Source: Maylandia zebra
Taxonomy: Eukaryota > Chordata > Actinopteri > Cichliformes > Cichlidae
Reading direction: 5' to 3'
DNA: 64,000 nt
Assembly (NCBI RefSeq): GCF_041146795.1
Contig: NC_135170.1
Span: 4,082,533-4,146,532, forward strand
Below are positions 32,655 to 43,485 of this stretch, piece by piece (the first letter of the stretch is position 1; every line of letters begins with the position of its first letter). A model generated the notes under the pieces. It saw only the letters and a list, made by a program, of their open reading frames with translations. It was not told the origin of the DNA and searched no databases. The position numbers were made by a program, and so were the translations under genes.

Positions 32655-32917
32655 GGGGTGGCTGTAGCTCAGGTGGTAGAGCAGGTCATCTACTGATCGG
32701 AAGGTTGGTGGTTCGATTCCCGGCTTCCCCTAGTCTGCATGCCAAATATCCTTGGGCAAGATACTAACCCGAAATTGCTCTCCGATGCATTCATGTATGA
32801 ATGTGTGTGAATGTCAGTTGTGCTTGTGTGAATGGGTGAATGCACAAGTTGTGTAAAGTGCTTTGAGTGCTCAGAAGAGTGGAAAAGCGCTATATAAGAA
32901 CTAGTCCATTTACCATT
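32655..32917 (+). mobile_element. tRNA-derived SINE in the LINE 3' region
   Basis: It begins GGGGTGGCTGTAGCTCAGG (A box TAGCTCAGGTGGTAGAGC) with B box GGTTCGATTCC. The body contains CCTTGGGCAAGATACTAACC and the tail is AAGCGCTATATAAGAAC plus AGTCCATTTACCATTT. It resembles cichlid AFC-like SINEs. It splits the LINE just past the ORF end (flanks GACAGCTTC and GCCATCAGACTGC). Confidence 0.82.
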
Positions 32918-33340
32918 TCTGCCATCAGACTGCTGAACACGTCATAGACACCTCAGCTTCACTACTGGAACTTTAACATTATGCACTCCATACTGTACAG
33001 TAATGCCACTGTTTTGCACATGTCTCACTCTGTATATTTTATTTTATATATTTTATTTATTGTTTACTCTATTTAATTTGTAAAATATGTGTACACACAC
33101 ACACACACGTAGAAAAATATTTAGTATACACATCCAGGAATGCATATACTATTATATATTGTACATATATTTATTAGTTTCAGATGTAGCCATTCTTGTA
33201 TTTTGCTTGTTTACATTATTGTATTTTGCACAACTCTGTTGCTTGTGAAGCTCGCACACAAGAATTTCACTCGCATGTGCTGTACCAATGTACCTGCACA
33301 TGTGATGTGACAATAAAAGTGATTTGATTTGATTTGATTT

Positions 33341-35140
33341 GAAATCAGACCTTCAAAAACCTTCCGATAGGCTGATACAACACAAGTATGCCACCGTCTC
33401 CACCTTATTGGTCAGAAAGTTTTTCTTCCCAGTTGTAGCTGAACAAACAGAACCCATTCACTTACAATGCATTCAAGCTTGACAACACAATAATACACTT
33501 TAGTGAAGTTTCATAAAAGTGCTCATACTTACAGCATGTTACAGTTGTCATGTTACTGATGAGGGTTAAGCTCTATGTTTTTAACATTGTAATCAGATCT
33601 GCCAGGTTGGTGCTTAGACATATACCGGTGTCCACTACACCCAGCCTCCTGACTCTTTCTTTACTGCCAGCTGTCGAGAATCTGATGCCTCAGCAAATAC
33701 TGAATAAATTTCGGTGCCACCGCTGCTGTCCACATTCATGCTCCCGTCAGGGTAAACCATAGTTTCCCAAACTTTCCATGTATTTTAAACTTGAGAATCC
33801 AAGTGAAGCCAAGATGTTTGCTGACTATTAGTCTTGTTTATGAAGTAGACAAACGAATTTTGTGTAGAAAGGATGAGGGCTCAGTGTGCGCGTGAGGAAA
33901 GCTTGCACGAGAGGAAATCTCCACTGGGACATGGAAAACTACCACATACTGACCTAAAGAGCAACGAGTACAGAGGGAGAAACAGCAGGAAGTGCAGCTT
34001 AACCACAGATTTGTAGCCACTCTTGCAGTTTAAACCAAAGACCAACAGAGAGTTGCACTAGGGCCAAAGTAGCAGGATCATTTTCTGTATTTGACTTTTG
34101 GTTATATGCACATGTGACCTGATGGGGACTGCAGATGTGCAGTATCTGCACCTTATATTTATATTTTATTTTATATTATATTTTTCTCTAACATCCATAA
34201 ACATGCACACTCTGGTAAAACTAATTAAAGTTAAATACTTCTTTGTAAGATGTTTAATAAAGAATGATAAAATGGAAAAGTGCCATGTGTGTAGCTAAAA
34301 ATAAGCCCCAGAGCGAACGGCAAGGCTGCAGTCTGGGAACCGGCGGGGCGGTCACCGCTGGGATGTGCTTATCAGAGTGTGGAAAGTTGTGGACTTTAAA
34401 GTGTTGAACTTTGATGGATAACCAGTCGTGTCTCAGATCAAACGTGCAGAATAAAATCTTTGCCATAACTGTTGGCATGAGAGTGATGCTCATTATCCCT
34501 TCTGGCAACATTTTGAATAGCACCATCTGGTCAAGCAAGGCCATGTGACACACTGAGCTCGTGATACTGGTTTTGGGCGGCAGTGATACGGACACTACTG
34601 GACTGAAACTGGTTTGAGAGTCTGCTAAAACGACAGCATGTAAGGACACAATGACTGTGTTTTAGTAAGTGTTTACCTGTTTTAATAAATGTACTTAAGA
34701 ACTGCTGAGACCGTTTATAAACCATATAAACCTGTGTTTAAATTTCAAGAAAAGAATGATGCATTTGCATTTCTGTATTAATAGTTGGAACCGAGGAGGA
34801 AATATGAATGCAGCTGCATCGTTTTTTGCATTCATGATGTCGTTTTATTCAAATCAGTTTGTGTTAAATGCCCCAGACAACAAATCTGTTGTCGGTTTAA
34901 TTTCAGAAAGGATGGCGCCACATCATGTGATCATTACAGCATATGTACAGATCTAAATGCATTTCATGTCCTATTATAGTTTTATTCACTTCAGATTAGC
35001 ATCAAAGTTGTAGCCGCGTCTTTGCCCATTATGAGCCATAAAGTTGGACACTGTTGGAGACTGTTCTGCTGGTGATAAATGAAACGAGACGATCGTTTAA
35101 AAGGATTTTATTTTGAAATCTAACACCCATGTAGAGCTAA
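33341..35140. other. Intergenic stretch between dnase1 and zinc-finger gene, unit B
   Basis: Equivalent to about 10115-11890 in unit A, with small indels such as a TTTATATTTTATTTTATATT expansion near 34160. No gene or repeat was recognised. Confidence 0.5.
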
Positions 35141-35145
35141 CATTG

Positions 35146-35266
35146 ATCGTAATAACATCGTAATAACATCGTAATAACATCGTAATAACATCGTAATAAC
35201 ATCGTAATAACATCGTAATAACATCGTAATAACATCGTAATAACATCGTAATAACATCGTAATAAC
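35146..35266. repeat. 11-bp minisatellite, 11 copies, unit B
   Basis: Perfect ATCGTAATAAC array, four units longer than in unit A. Confidence 0.95.
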
Positions 35267-35525
35267 ATCTTTACAGTTTGTGTAAACCCAACAGAAACCA
35301 TGTTGTCCCAAAACGCTGCGTTTGTGTCCCATATGTAACACCGTGTATTATCCAACTTATTTCACATGGTTTAACTTGAACTTTAAAAACTACAATAAAG
35401 TTTTGCTGTATTACCAGTAACAAATCTTTTATATACACATTAGCTTGTTTAAAAAAAACTGACTGAATTACCTCTAAACTGGTTCTAGGCTTTGTCACAC
35501 TGGTCACACTGGTGCGTGTCCATGG

Positions 35526-36218
35526 TCAGTAAGTGTAGGGTTGACTTAAGCTCGAGTTTGTGTAAACTGAACTGCTGCACCGATCAGCGTCTGTTGGCGT
35601 GTTTCTGGGGTCGCTGGCTGGAGGCTTTCCCAGAAAGGTCACATGCGGCACCAGCTTGTGTGTCTCCAAGCTCGACTTCAAAGCAAAAGCCCTCCCACAT
35701 TGGTCACACTTGTGTGCTTTAACTCCACTGTGGACCAGTTTGTGTCTCTTTAAGTTGCTCTTATAATTAAAAGCCTTTCCGCACTCCTCACATGTGTGGG
35801 GTTTTTCTCCGCTGTGGACCATCTCATGGATTTTTAAGTAGCTCATCTGAGTAAAAGCCTTCTCACACTGGCTACATGCGTATGGTTTGACTCCTCTGTG
35901 CAGGCGCTGATGAGTTCTCAAGTTGCTCATCAAACTAAATGTCTTTCCACACTGGTGGCACATGTGTGGTTTGACGCCGCTGTGGCTGAGGTGATGTGTT
36001 TTTAAGTTGCCTTTCCAAGTAAAAGTCTTTCCACACTGGTCACAACTGAAGGGCTTTTCCCCACTGTGGATGCGCTGGTGTCTTCTGAGGTGACACGGGG
36101 CATGAAACTTCTTGTTACACTGATCACACCTGTAGTGCTCAAGTAAGTTTGCACTTGAGTGAGCATCTTCAGCCAACTGAGAGCACTGAGGTGTTGGGCT
36201 CTCTTTGGCGTCTTGTTC
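35526..36218 (-). CDS. C2H2 zinc-finger protein, terminal exon, copy B (6 fingers)
   Basis: Same exon as copy A, starting after the acceptor at 36218, but with six fingers: one two-finger module (56 residues) is absent. A 7-bp loss near 35584 relative to copies A and C shifts the last codons, so the protein does not stop after TDAD but runs on for 17 more residues (RCSSSVYTNSSLSQ...). Contact-region changes against copy A include TWKGN for NRKGN in finger 2, SLMSN for SLMGN in finger 3 and NYKSN for NHQSN in the penultimate finger. All zinc ligands are kept, so it is probably functional. The start lies in an unidentified upstream exon. Confidence 0.85.
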   Translation of the reverse strand, partial: EQDAKESPTPQCSQLAEDAHSSANLLEHYRCDQCNKKFHAPCHLRRHQRIHSGEKPFSCDQCGKTFTWKGNLKTHHLSHSGVKPHMCHQCGKTFSLMSNLRTHQRLHRGVKPYACSQCEKAFTQMSYLKIHEMVHSGEKPHTCEECGKAFNYKSNLKRHKLVHSGVKAHKCDQCGRAFALKSSLETHKLVPHVTFLGKPPASDPRNTPTDADRCSSSVYTNSSLSQPYTY

Positions 36219-36574
36219 CTACAGCAACAAAGACACAGGCAGGGAGTCAGAAGCTTAATAAGTGTTTGAGTTAAATCTTGTTTTGTCGTGCCGGCCTCTC
36301 TGCTTCGATAAGAAACATGTTTGTTGGATGATGCCCGTAATAGTAACCTGTTGTGTTGTAAATTGTTTGGATGCGTTTTGGAAAAGAAAGACTGTATTAT
36401 TGCATAAAATACATTTAAACAAGTGCATCGCTGATTGCATCTAGTGGACATCGGTTCTACCAGCTGATTGCCCTGCTCAGTCTTTACGCCCGACCCAACG
36501 AGGGACAATCAAATGCAGAGGGGACAGTGCGACTTCACCCGTGCACTTGCACCTCTTGCACACAGTCCTCATTT

Positions 36575-36585
36575 ACAAAGTGGAA
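36575..36585. other. Deletion junction, unit B
   Basis: TTTACAAAGTGGAAATAAGG here joins sequences that are about 217 bp apart in units A and C. The missing part contains the hAT MITE. There is 1-2 bp of microhomology (TG/G) and no target duplication, so this is a deletion in B and not insertions in A and C. Confidence 0.7.
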
Positions 36586-37092
36586 ATAAGGAAAGGTCTA
36601 AGAGGTTGAAGCCTTCGTCTTTCCATTTACTATTTTCTTTTCTTAACATGCATTTAGTTTCTCATGTTCTGGAAAACTGTAAATAATTACTAAAGGGTGG
36701 TAGTTAACAATAATCATAATGATATAATGACAATAAATGATGATCATTCATGAAAGTTGTACTGATAGACTTTTCACGTTTCCTAAAAGCAGCTCGGCCT
36801 TGGTTTGCACGGCACTTCCACACTGTAAACCCCAACAGTCTACCTGACTTATAAAGTTTGTGGATATAACAATTAAAATTCCTCACAAAGTTGAAACAAC
36901 TTAAAACTTTTCTGTTCGGTTAACGATTCAAACAGTTATAATTGTACATGGCTTAGAAGTTAAGAGTAAATACTGCTTTCTTAATTATGATTTTTGAGTA
37001 AATGTTTTTTTCCGAGCTCCGCATGTGGACGTCATGACGTCATGACGTCTTCTCTCTAACCTGAACGACGTTGACAGAAAATTCTGTTCAAT

Positions 37093-37138
37093 ATGGCTGC
37101 CCTTCTCGAGCGACTGGAGAACACATTTGGAGAAACTT
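37093..37138 (+). pseudogene. Candidate first exon carried by the CACTA element
   Basis: ATG opens MAALLERLENTFGET and runs into a consensus donor (T|GTAAGT at 37139). No function is recognised. The good donor and the exons downstream on the same strand suggest a spliced transcript existed. Confidence 0.4.
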
Positions 37139-38059
37139 GTAAGTAAAACGGAACCTTCGTTATGTTTATTTTTTCCGTAAAAAAGCAAGTATATTAATAT
37201 GTTGCAGCCAATAACTTGTTTTCGAATGCGCTGTTGTGTTAAAAAGCACAGACCCAGGTGGTGAATAGTTGTTCGCGGTTGTTCGCGCTCTTTTTCAAAC
37301 ATAGATTATGTCGTCAGTTTTACAGTTTTAACCGATTAAAACACAGTTTTACGAAGAATCACACATAAAGAAAGGGTCTTAGTGATATTTTAACGACCCC
37401 TTGCCAACGCAAGAAAGTTGGTGTTTTTACAACAGCAGCCTCATTGTTCGGCAGGTTTTTTTTTTTTTTCTTCTCATTAGCATCATTCAAAAGTGACTTA
37501 GCTAGCAGTGGCAACTTCTATCTAAAACAATTGAAATATAGCAAGGTGTTGTATATTTAGTGTGCTGATAAGGTTTTCAATATTTTTATTTTTTCTTCCA
37601 AGGCTGAAGGCCAAAGACAAAAAGACAGAAGAAAAAAAAATTCAGACTGCAATTAATTTCAGGTGGAGACAGTAAACACAGGTGAGTTGAAAGATCTATT
37701 GAAGAAACCATTCATTAAGTCCCTTAAGGTGAAGATTTCATATATTGATAATGATAAAATTAACACAAATTAAAAGTTTCACTGATAAACACACAATTTT
37801 TCCTTGCTTTGAACCCCATGTTCTATATAGATCACAGCTCTGATCTGGAGAACACTATTTTAAAATACTGTGTAGGGTTTTTGTCAAATGATTAAGAAAC
37901 ATACTCTCTGTCACAAGAGACAGAAAGGTTGTGTCTTAAAAGAAAAGTCTCCAAAATTTAGTAGAGTCTGATGTCATGCAGTTTCATAAACATGTATTCT
38001 CCCCAAAGAATGACACCTGAAAACTTTGCGTTAAATGAACTTTTCTTTTCCCTTTTTAG

Positions 38060-38151
38060 GAGGCGCCTGATATCAACATGAAACGCACTGCAGTACTTCG
38101 TGCCCTTCCTGTATACCTGCGGGAGGAGGACCCAGAATTCTTTTAGACATG
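38060..38151 (+). pseudogene. Candidate internal exon carried by the CACTA element (broken)
   Basis: The acceptor CCCTTTTTAG is followed by an open frame containing MKRTAVLRALPVYLREEDPE, then a stop at TTCTTTTAG, shortly before a donor-like GTAAGT. The 'alleGLP-(I/V)-(F/Y)-LRE' pattern recalls an uncharacterised protein family common in fish genomes, by memory only. The stop shows decay. Confidence 0.45.
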
Positions 38152-38606
38152 TAATGTAAGTGTATTTTTGCATTACTTAAATTCTGCCAGTAAGATAAAA
38201 TGCTATGGATTTTTTTAAATACAATTTAATACCCTAGCAGCTACCAAATTGTACAAACAAAATACCCTCTCTGTAGAAAACCAACACACACACAGGTCAG
38301 GAGCAGGGCACAGGCGTATCACAGCACTATGGCTATGCTGCAGGTGGCCCAAAAACCAGGCTGAAGTCAAGATTTAGTTTCTTTTTGAGATAAAGTCATG
38401 AAATAAAAAATTACTTTTTTTTTTTTAGAAAAATAATAAAAATACAAATTATGTAATGCAAGAAGCTAACACGTTAATGTACATTTTTCAAAAAAAAGTA
38501 GAGTACCCTAACTCGTTACAAAGTAACCCACTACACTGCTGAATGTTTTGCTAGATTACAGGTCATGCTTGTCACATTCTCTCAAACCAACCTTACTTAT
38601 TTAATT

Positions 38607-38901
38607 GGGGCGATCGTGGCTCAAGAGTTGGGAGTTCGCCTTGTAATCAGAAGGTTGCCGGTTCGAGCCCTGGCTCCGACAGTCTCGGTCGTTGTGTCCT
38701 TGGGCAAGACACTTCACCCGTTGCCTACTGGTGGTGGTCAGAGGGCCCGGTGGCGCCAGTGTCCGGCAGCCTCGCCTCTGTCAGTGCGCCCCAGGGTGGC
38801 TGTGGCTACAATGTAGCTGCCATCACCAGTGTGTGAATGGGTGTGAATGTCTGGATGACTGAATGTGTAAAGCACTATACAAATACAGGCCATTTACCAT
38901 T
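38607..38901 (+). mobile_element. tRNA-derived SINE inside the CACTA element
   Basis: It begins GGGGCGATCGTGGCTCAAGA with B box GGTTCGAGCCC. The body includes TTGGGCAAGACACTTCACCC and the tail is TATACAAATACAGGCCATTT plus ACCATT. It lies in the intron before the 38921 exon and leaves that acceptor (TCTATTCCAG) intact. Confidence 0.85.
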
Positions 38902-38920
38902 GATACTGTGTCTATTCCAG

Positions 38921-39222
38921 GCGGACGCATTGGATGAGTCGACCCTCATTGACACTCCAGTTGCCCTTCTCACAGTGGTTACCGACGGCGCTTCCCAGTC
39001 CAGTCCATTTTACTTCCTCAAGCATGGCTGTTTTGGTGAAAGGCGACTAGGTGATGCGTGATATTCCCAGATTTGCAAATGCATTTGCTTTATTGTTTGG
39101 CTTGATCTATGCTCTGCATTTAGACTACCCCAGGAAGCTGGTTCACACATTTGCCTTAGTCCAAAATATCTTCATGGGGCTTGATGACGGCAAACCCCTG
39201 AAACCCCTGCCTACATGCTCTT
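38921..39222 (+). pseudogene. Candidate last exon carried by the CACTA element (frameshifted)
   Basis: After TCTATTCCAG the frame encodes ADALDESTLIDTPVALLTVV, then shifts near 39050 to a second frame with FANAFALLFGLIYALHLDYP and GLDDGKPLKPLP. The AFxLLFGLxYALxLxYP pattern recurs in uncharacterised fish proteins as I recall it. At least one frameshift is present, so this is a relic. Confidence 0.45.
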
Positions 39223-40010
39223 AAGGAATATAAGGCAATGTTTGTTAGGACACGCACTCTGTTACTGAGCACTTTGTTTGAAGCACTTTAAGCACTTTAA
39301 GTTTACTACAGGCTTTGGGTGGATTTAACTCCATCAGTTTACCTAATTTTCCTATACTTGACTGCCTTATCTGGTTATTTGGAAGCTGATCGTCTTTGTA
39401 CCCATTTTAAAAAATTGTTTTTCATTTCTATTTAAAAAAAAAAGTGATTAGTATTTGACTTTTTGTTTTGCATTTTTGTGTATTTTGAGAAAGATGCAAT
39501 TAGGACTGATGTCGTCCTTTGTGAGTTTATAAAAAGATAAAAGATAAATGTTCTACACAGAATTTATAATGCTCACTTTTTGGTGCCGATGTCCATGTTA
39601 GTTGTTTTATAAAAACATTTGTGATGTTTTTAAATTTTCATGAAAAAATGTTAAATAAACAAAATGTAAAGTAACTGAATTTCTGTACTTTTTTTTAGTA
39701 GTCTACACTCACAACATAAATATCTTTTAATTAATAATCAGATAATTTGAGTTTAGGTTGTAATATAATTGCATTGTGTTGCATCAAAATAATAAACTAC
39801 AAGAAACACAAAAATATTGAAATTAAAGTATACAGTCTTTGAGTAAAGCTCAATTAATAAAATATAATTTAAAATTTTTAGGTTAACAATAAATACAAAT
39901 TTTGAGTACCCCATACTTAGAAGATATGAGTTTTTGTACTTAAATCTTTTGAGGTAATCAGTTTCCACAAAAGTTTTAAGTTCAGTCAACTTGTTCGGGT
40001 TTACAGTGCA

Positions 40011-41330
40011 GATGTGTTTATAAACTACGAACAATTTCACGTATAAAAGTCTGTAAAATGTTCGGACTCATGATTTATAAAAACGATGTTTTTCTCACCG
40101 TGTGTGAAGAAAACATTTTCTTCTTTCCAAGATGGCCGACTACGTTCCTCCGTCAGACTGCTCGACCCACCAACACCTGCCAGGAAAGAGCTTTATTAGG
40201 CTCCGGAGCCGAAATGCACATTAAAGTCACTTTACATCCAGATGACTTAGACCGTCCTAAGATAATAAACTTTTAGCCTGGTCTAGATTAAACTGAGCTG
40301 ATGGCAAGACGGAGGATCAGAGGACTTGAAGCTTTAAATAATCCCTCAAGGAGACAGGTCTAACCTTTCCTTTGAAATATCTCTGAGGTAGCATGGACAA
40401 CATACACGTGCAGATGAGAAATGACACCCTGATTCAATCATTCCCTCTCTGTAAACACTTTAACTGGGAAGCCAAGCTAAAGGTTAAATGATCAGCGGCT
40501 GTAGGTTTAGCTGTGCTCGTATGCCCGGACAATACAAATATATAAATAAAGAACTGCACACAAACACAATTACACTACTTGATCTGTTACAATCGAGCGA
40601 CATTACTTGTCAGCATCTGGAATCATGGAACTCTTTGGTCACGGTGAAGGAACAGTGTGCAGGGCTGTTTTTAAAATGAGGTTTTTCACCAAGCATCCTG
40701 ATGGGCTCTTCCCAAGAGTTAGTGGACAGATTGGAGGTCATGTTCCCAACAAGCAGCAACTGGTGCCGAGGATGAAAGGAACCATGAATGTGCTCAAAGC
40801 TAGATTGCGAAACCGCGATATCAGAAACACATCCTGCATGTGCTGAACTTGCTTTCTAGCAAAGCACCCTGGTTTGCAGTGTCCCAGGTGTAGGCCAGCA
40901 CTGAGGATTGTTCTCCAGTCACTGTACACACAGTTTAAGGGAGGACAGCAGTTCCTACTTTGAAGGTAAACCTTAAATGATCAGCAGCCATGAGTTTAGT
41001 TGTGCTCGTACAAGTTATTGTCTCCAGTGTCTCTGCGGGTCCCTAACACTCCCTCACAAACACACCTGAGCTGGGAACATACCTGAGGGAGAGCAGCAGA
41101 TGACAGCATGCAGGAGACAACAAACTAATCTAAACATATAAAACAACTCCAACCAACATCAGCTTGGTGGTTACCTTTGGAGGAGCCCAGCCCATGAGCT
41201 GTGCTGTGATGACTTATGGTGAACAGGTGTGCCAACAACTAAGAGCCGAGACAGAGCCTCTTAAAGCTGTAGGACAAAAAACAGCACGTCCAGAGCACCT
41301 GAAGGCCAGAAGGTGGCAGCAGCAAACGGG
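40011..41330. other. Unit B stretch equivalent to 13915-15235
   Basis: Matches unit A with few changes and keeps the CCAAGATGGCCGAC motif (about 40127-40140). No gene was recognised. Confidence 0.4.
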
Positions 41331-41332
41331 TG

Positions 41333-42865
41333 TCAGGTACAATCTTCAGCTTCCATAGTATCTACAGATCATACACTCCTCCCTTTGCTCAGTGTTTTCA
41401 CCTTCAGCACATAAAGGTGAACTTCAACCACACCAACAGACTGGAATATGTTCACCCACACAGACCTGGACCAGTACGCCTCATCTGTACTGGATTACAT
41501 CTCCAAAACCACAGACAGTGTCACCACCTGACAGTGGGCAGGGATAGCTCAGTAGGTAGAGTGGTGGCACCATGATCGGAAGGTCGGTGGTTCGACTCCA
41601 CTGAACGGCTACCCTGAGGTACCCCTGAGCAAGGTACCGTCCCTACACACTGCTCCCCGGGCGCTGCATTGGTGGCTGCCCACTGCTTCACTGGGTGAAT
41701 GGGTTAAATGCAGAGGAACTATATCCCTACGGGGACTAACATGCACACTTTACTTTACACCCAGAAACGGATCACCATGTACCCCAACCAGAAGCCTTGG
41801 ATGAACCGGGATCTTTGTCTCTTCCTGAAGGCCCGCAACACCGCCTTTAGGTCAGGAGATGCACACGCCTACAGCACAGCCAGGGCTAATCTAAAGAAGG
41901 GCATCAAAAAAGCCAAACACCATTACAAAAAGAAGGTAGAAGAACACTTCTCCAACTCCAACCCCCGACGCATGTGGCAAGGACTCCAGACCATCACAGA
42001 CTACAGGACCACCAAACCCTCCCCCGCATCCTCTGATGTCTCCTTCCTCAATGAGCTCAACAACTTTTATGCTCGTTTTGAGCGAGGGAACCCCACAACC
42101 ACGACCAAAGCAGACCACCAACCTCTGACTCTCTCCCCCACCGATGTAGGAGCGGTGCTGAGCAGGATCAGTGTCCACAAGGCTGCAGGTCCTGATGGCA
42201 TCCCCGGGCCTGTTCTCAGAGCGTGTTCTGGGGAGCTTGCAGGAGTGCTCACAGACATATTCAATCTGTCCTTGGCCCACGCTGTGGTACCGGCCTGCTT
42301 CAAATCCACCTCCATCGTCCCGACACCCAAAAACTCCAACCCATCTTGCCTCAATGACTACCGCCCAGTAGCACTCACCCCCATCATCACTAAGTGCTTA
42401 GAGCAGCTGGTCCTAGCACACTTCAAATCCTGTCTCCCCCCCACCCTGGACCCCCACCAATTCGCATACCGCCAGAACAGGAGCACAGAGGATGCAGTCT
42501 CCATCGCACTGCACTCTGTCTGTCTCACACCTGGACAACAACAACACCTACGCCAGAATGCTGTTTATAGACTTCAGTTCAGCATTCAATACAATCCACC
42601 CCTCACAACTCATCAGGACACTGACAGACCTGGGCATCAGTTCCCTCATCTGCAAATGGTTACTGGACTTCCTGACCAACCGCCCCCAACATGTCCGGCT
42701 GGATAACCGCTGCTCATCTACCATCACAATGAACACCGGTGTACCACAAGGCTGTGTGATGAGCCCTTTCCTCTACTCCCTCTTCACCCACGACTGCAGA
42801 CCTGCTGATGGTTCCAACACCATCATTAAGTTTGCAGATGACATCACGGTGATTGGCCTCATCAG
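41333..42865 (+). mobile_element. Rex1/Babar-like LINE fragment, unit B (broken)
   Basis: Orthologue of 15240-17331 without the solo LTR, so the core is continuous from [11 protein letters not shown] through [10 protein letters not shown] to KFADD except for a short frame change near 42528. It contains the same internal SINE and the same truncated end fused to a SINE tail (42866-42930). Confidence 0.85.
41527..41758 (+). mobile_element. tRNA-derived SINE inside LINE fragment, unit B
   Basis: Orthologue of the SINE at 15434-15665 with the same boxes and insertion point. Confidence 0.8.
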
Positions 42866-42930
42866 TGCTTTGAGCGCTCAGATGAGTAGAAACGCGCTAC
42901 ATAAGAACCAGTCCATTTACCATTTGGGTA
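42866..42930 (+). mobile_element. SINE 3' tail fragment, unit B
   Basis: Same LINE-to-SINE-tail junction as 17332-17398, ending CCAGTCCATTTACCATT. Confidence 0.7.
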
Positions 42931-43318
42931 ATAAAATTGCAGGTAACATTTCCAAGGCAGGTAGGAAAAAAATGAGCTGCTATCAGTGTATGTTTGTTTT
43001 AAGGTGAGGTGCCACGAACCCGCATGTAGGGAGATGTAACCTCGTACCTCAGAAGTGTCGATATGGGTGTATTTCCATCTGTACAGCAGTATTTAGTACA
43101 TCCTGGTACTTGGCAGGATGTGCAGGAGGCAGAGAAAGAGCATAAGCTTTCAGCACCTGTTAGAAATGTCACTTTCCCACATAAGAAATAAAAGGTGCTC
43201 CACAATAGTGCTGCAATTGAATATATTTTGCAATGAATTGAAGCCCATGTCAGTATTCATAGAAGAAATTGTATATGAATGCACAGCTTCCTTACATGTG
43301 CATTTGTTTCATTTGCAG

Positions 43319-43485
43319 ATCACGCCAGACAGCTCACAAAGTCCATGATGAGGAAGCCAACCATAGACAAGCTGGCGGCTAACAGAGAGGCTGATGTCAA
43401 TAACTTTGTCAAGTTCATCACCAAGGACTCTATTCAGAAGTCCCTGGGGATGTATCTGGAGATGCTTAAGAGAAGAAAGGCTTAG
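43319..43485 (+). CDS. 3' terminal exon of an unrecognised gene, unit B
   Basis: Same as 17787-17953: acceptor TTTCATTTGCAG, basic helical C-terminus ending LKRRKA, stop TAG, AATAAA at 43603-43608. The gene was not recognised and its upstream exons were not found. Confidence 0.5.

Larger units (their letters stand above)
29749..33340 (+). mobile_element. Rex1/Babar-like LINE, near full length, unit B only
   Basis: It starts ATATCATCCAAGATGGCGCC and ends in a GATTT pentamer tail at 33321-33340. Unit A has the empty site at about 10114. It carries one long ORF with endonuclease and reverse transcriptase (29761-32634). The 3' UTR holds a SINE insertion and a short CA tract. A copy of its 3' UTR is nested in the Gypsy fossils, so the family was active before and after the segmental duplication. 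No clear target duplication was found at the ends. Confidence 0.88.
36821..40008. mobile_element. CACTA (EnSpm-like) DNA transposon, unit B only
   Basis: A 3188-bp insertion with inverted ends CACTGTAAACCC and GGGTTTACAGTG, flanked by a 2-bp CA duplication. Unit A has the empty site CACTTCCAGATGTG. CACTG-type termini and a 2-3 bp target duplication point to the CACTA superfamily. No transposase was recognised. Instead it carries pieces that look like exons of another gene (37093-37138, 38060-38151, 38921-39222) and a SINE, so it is probably a non-autonomous element with captured or ancestral cargo. Confidence 0.75.
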
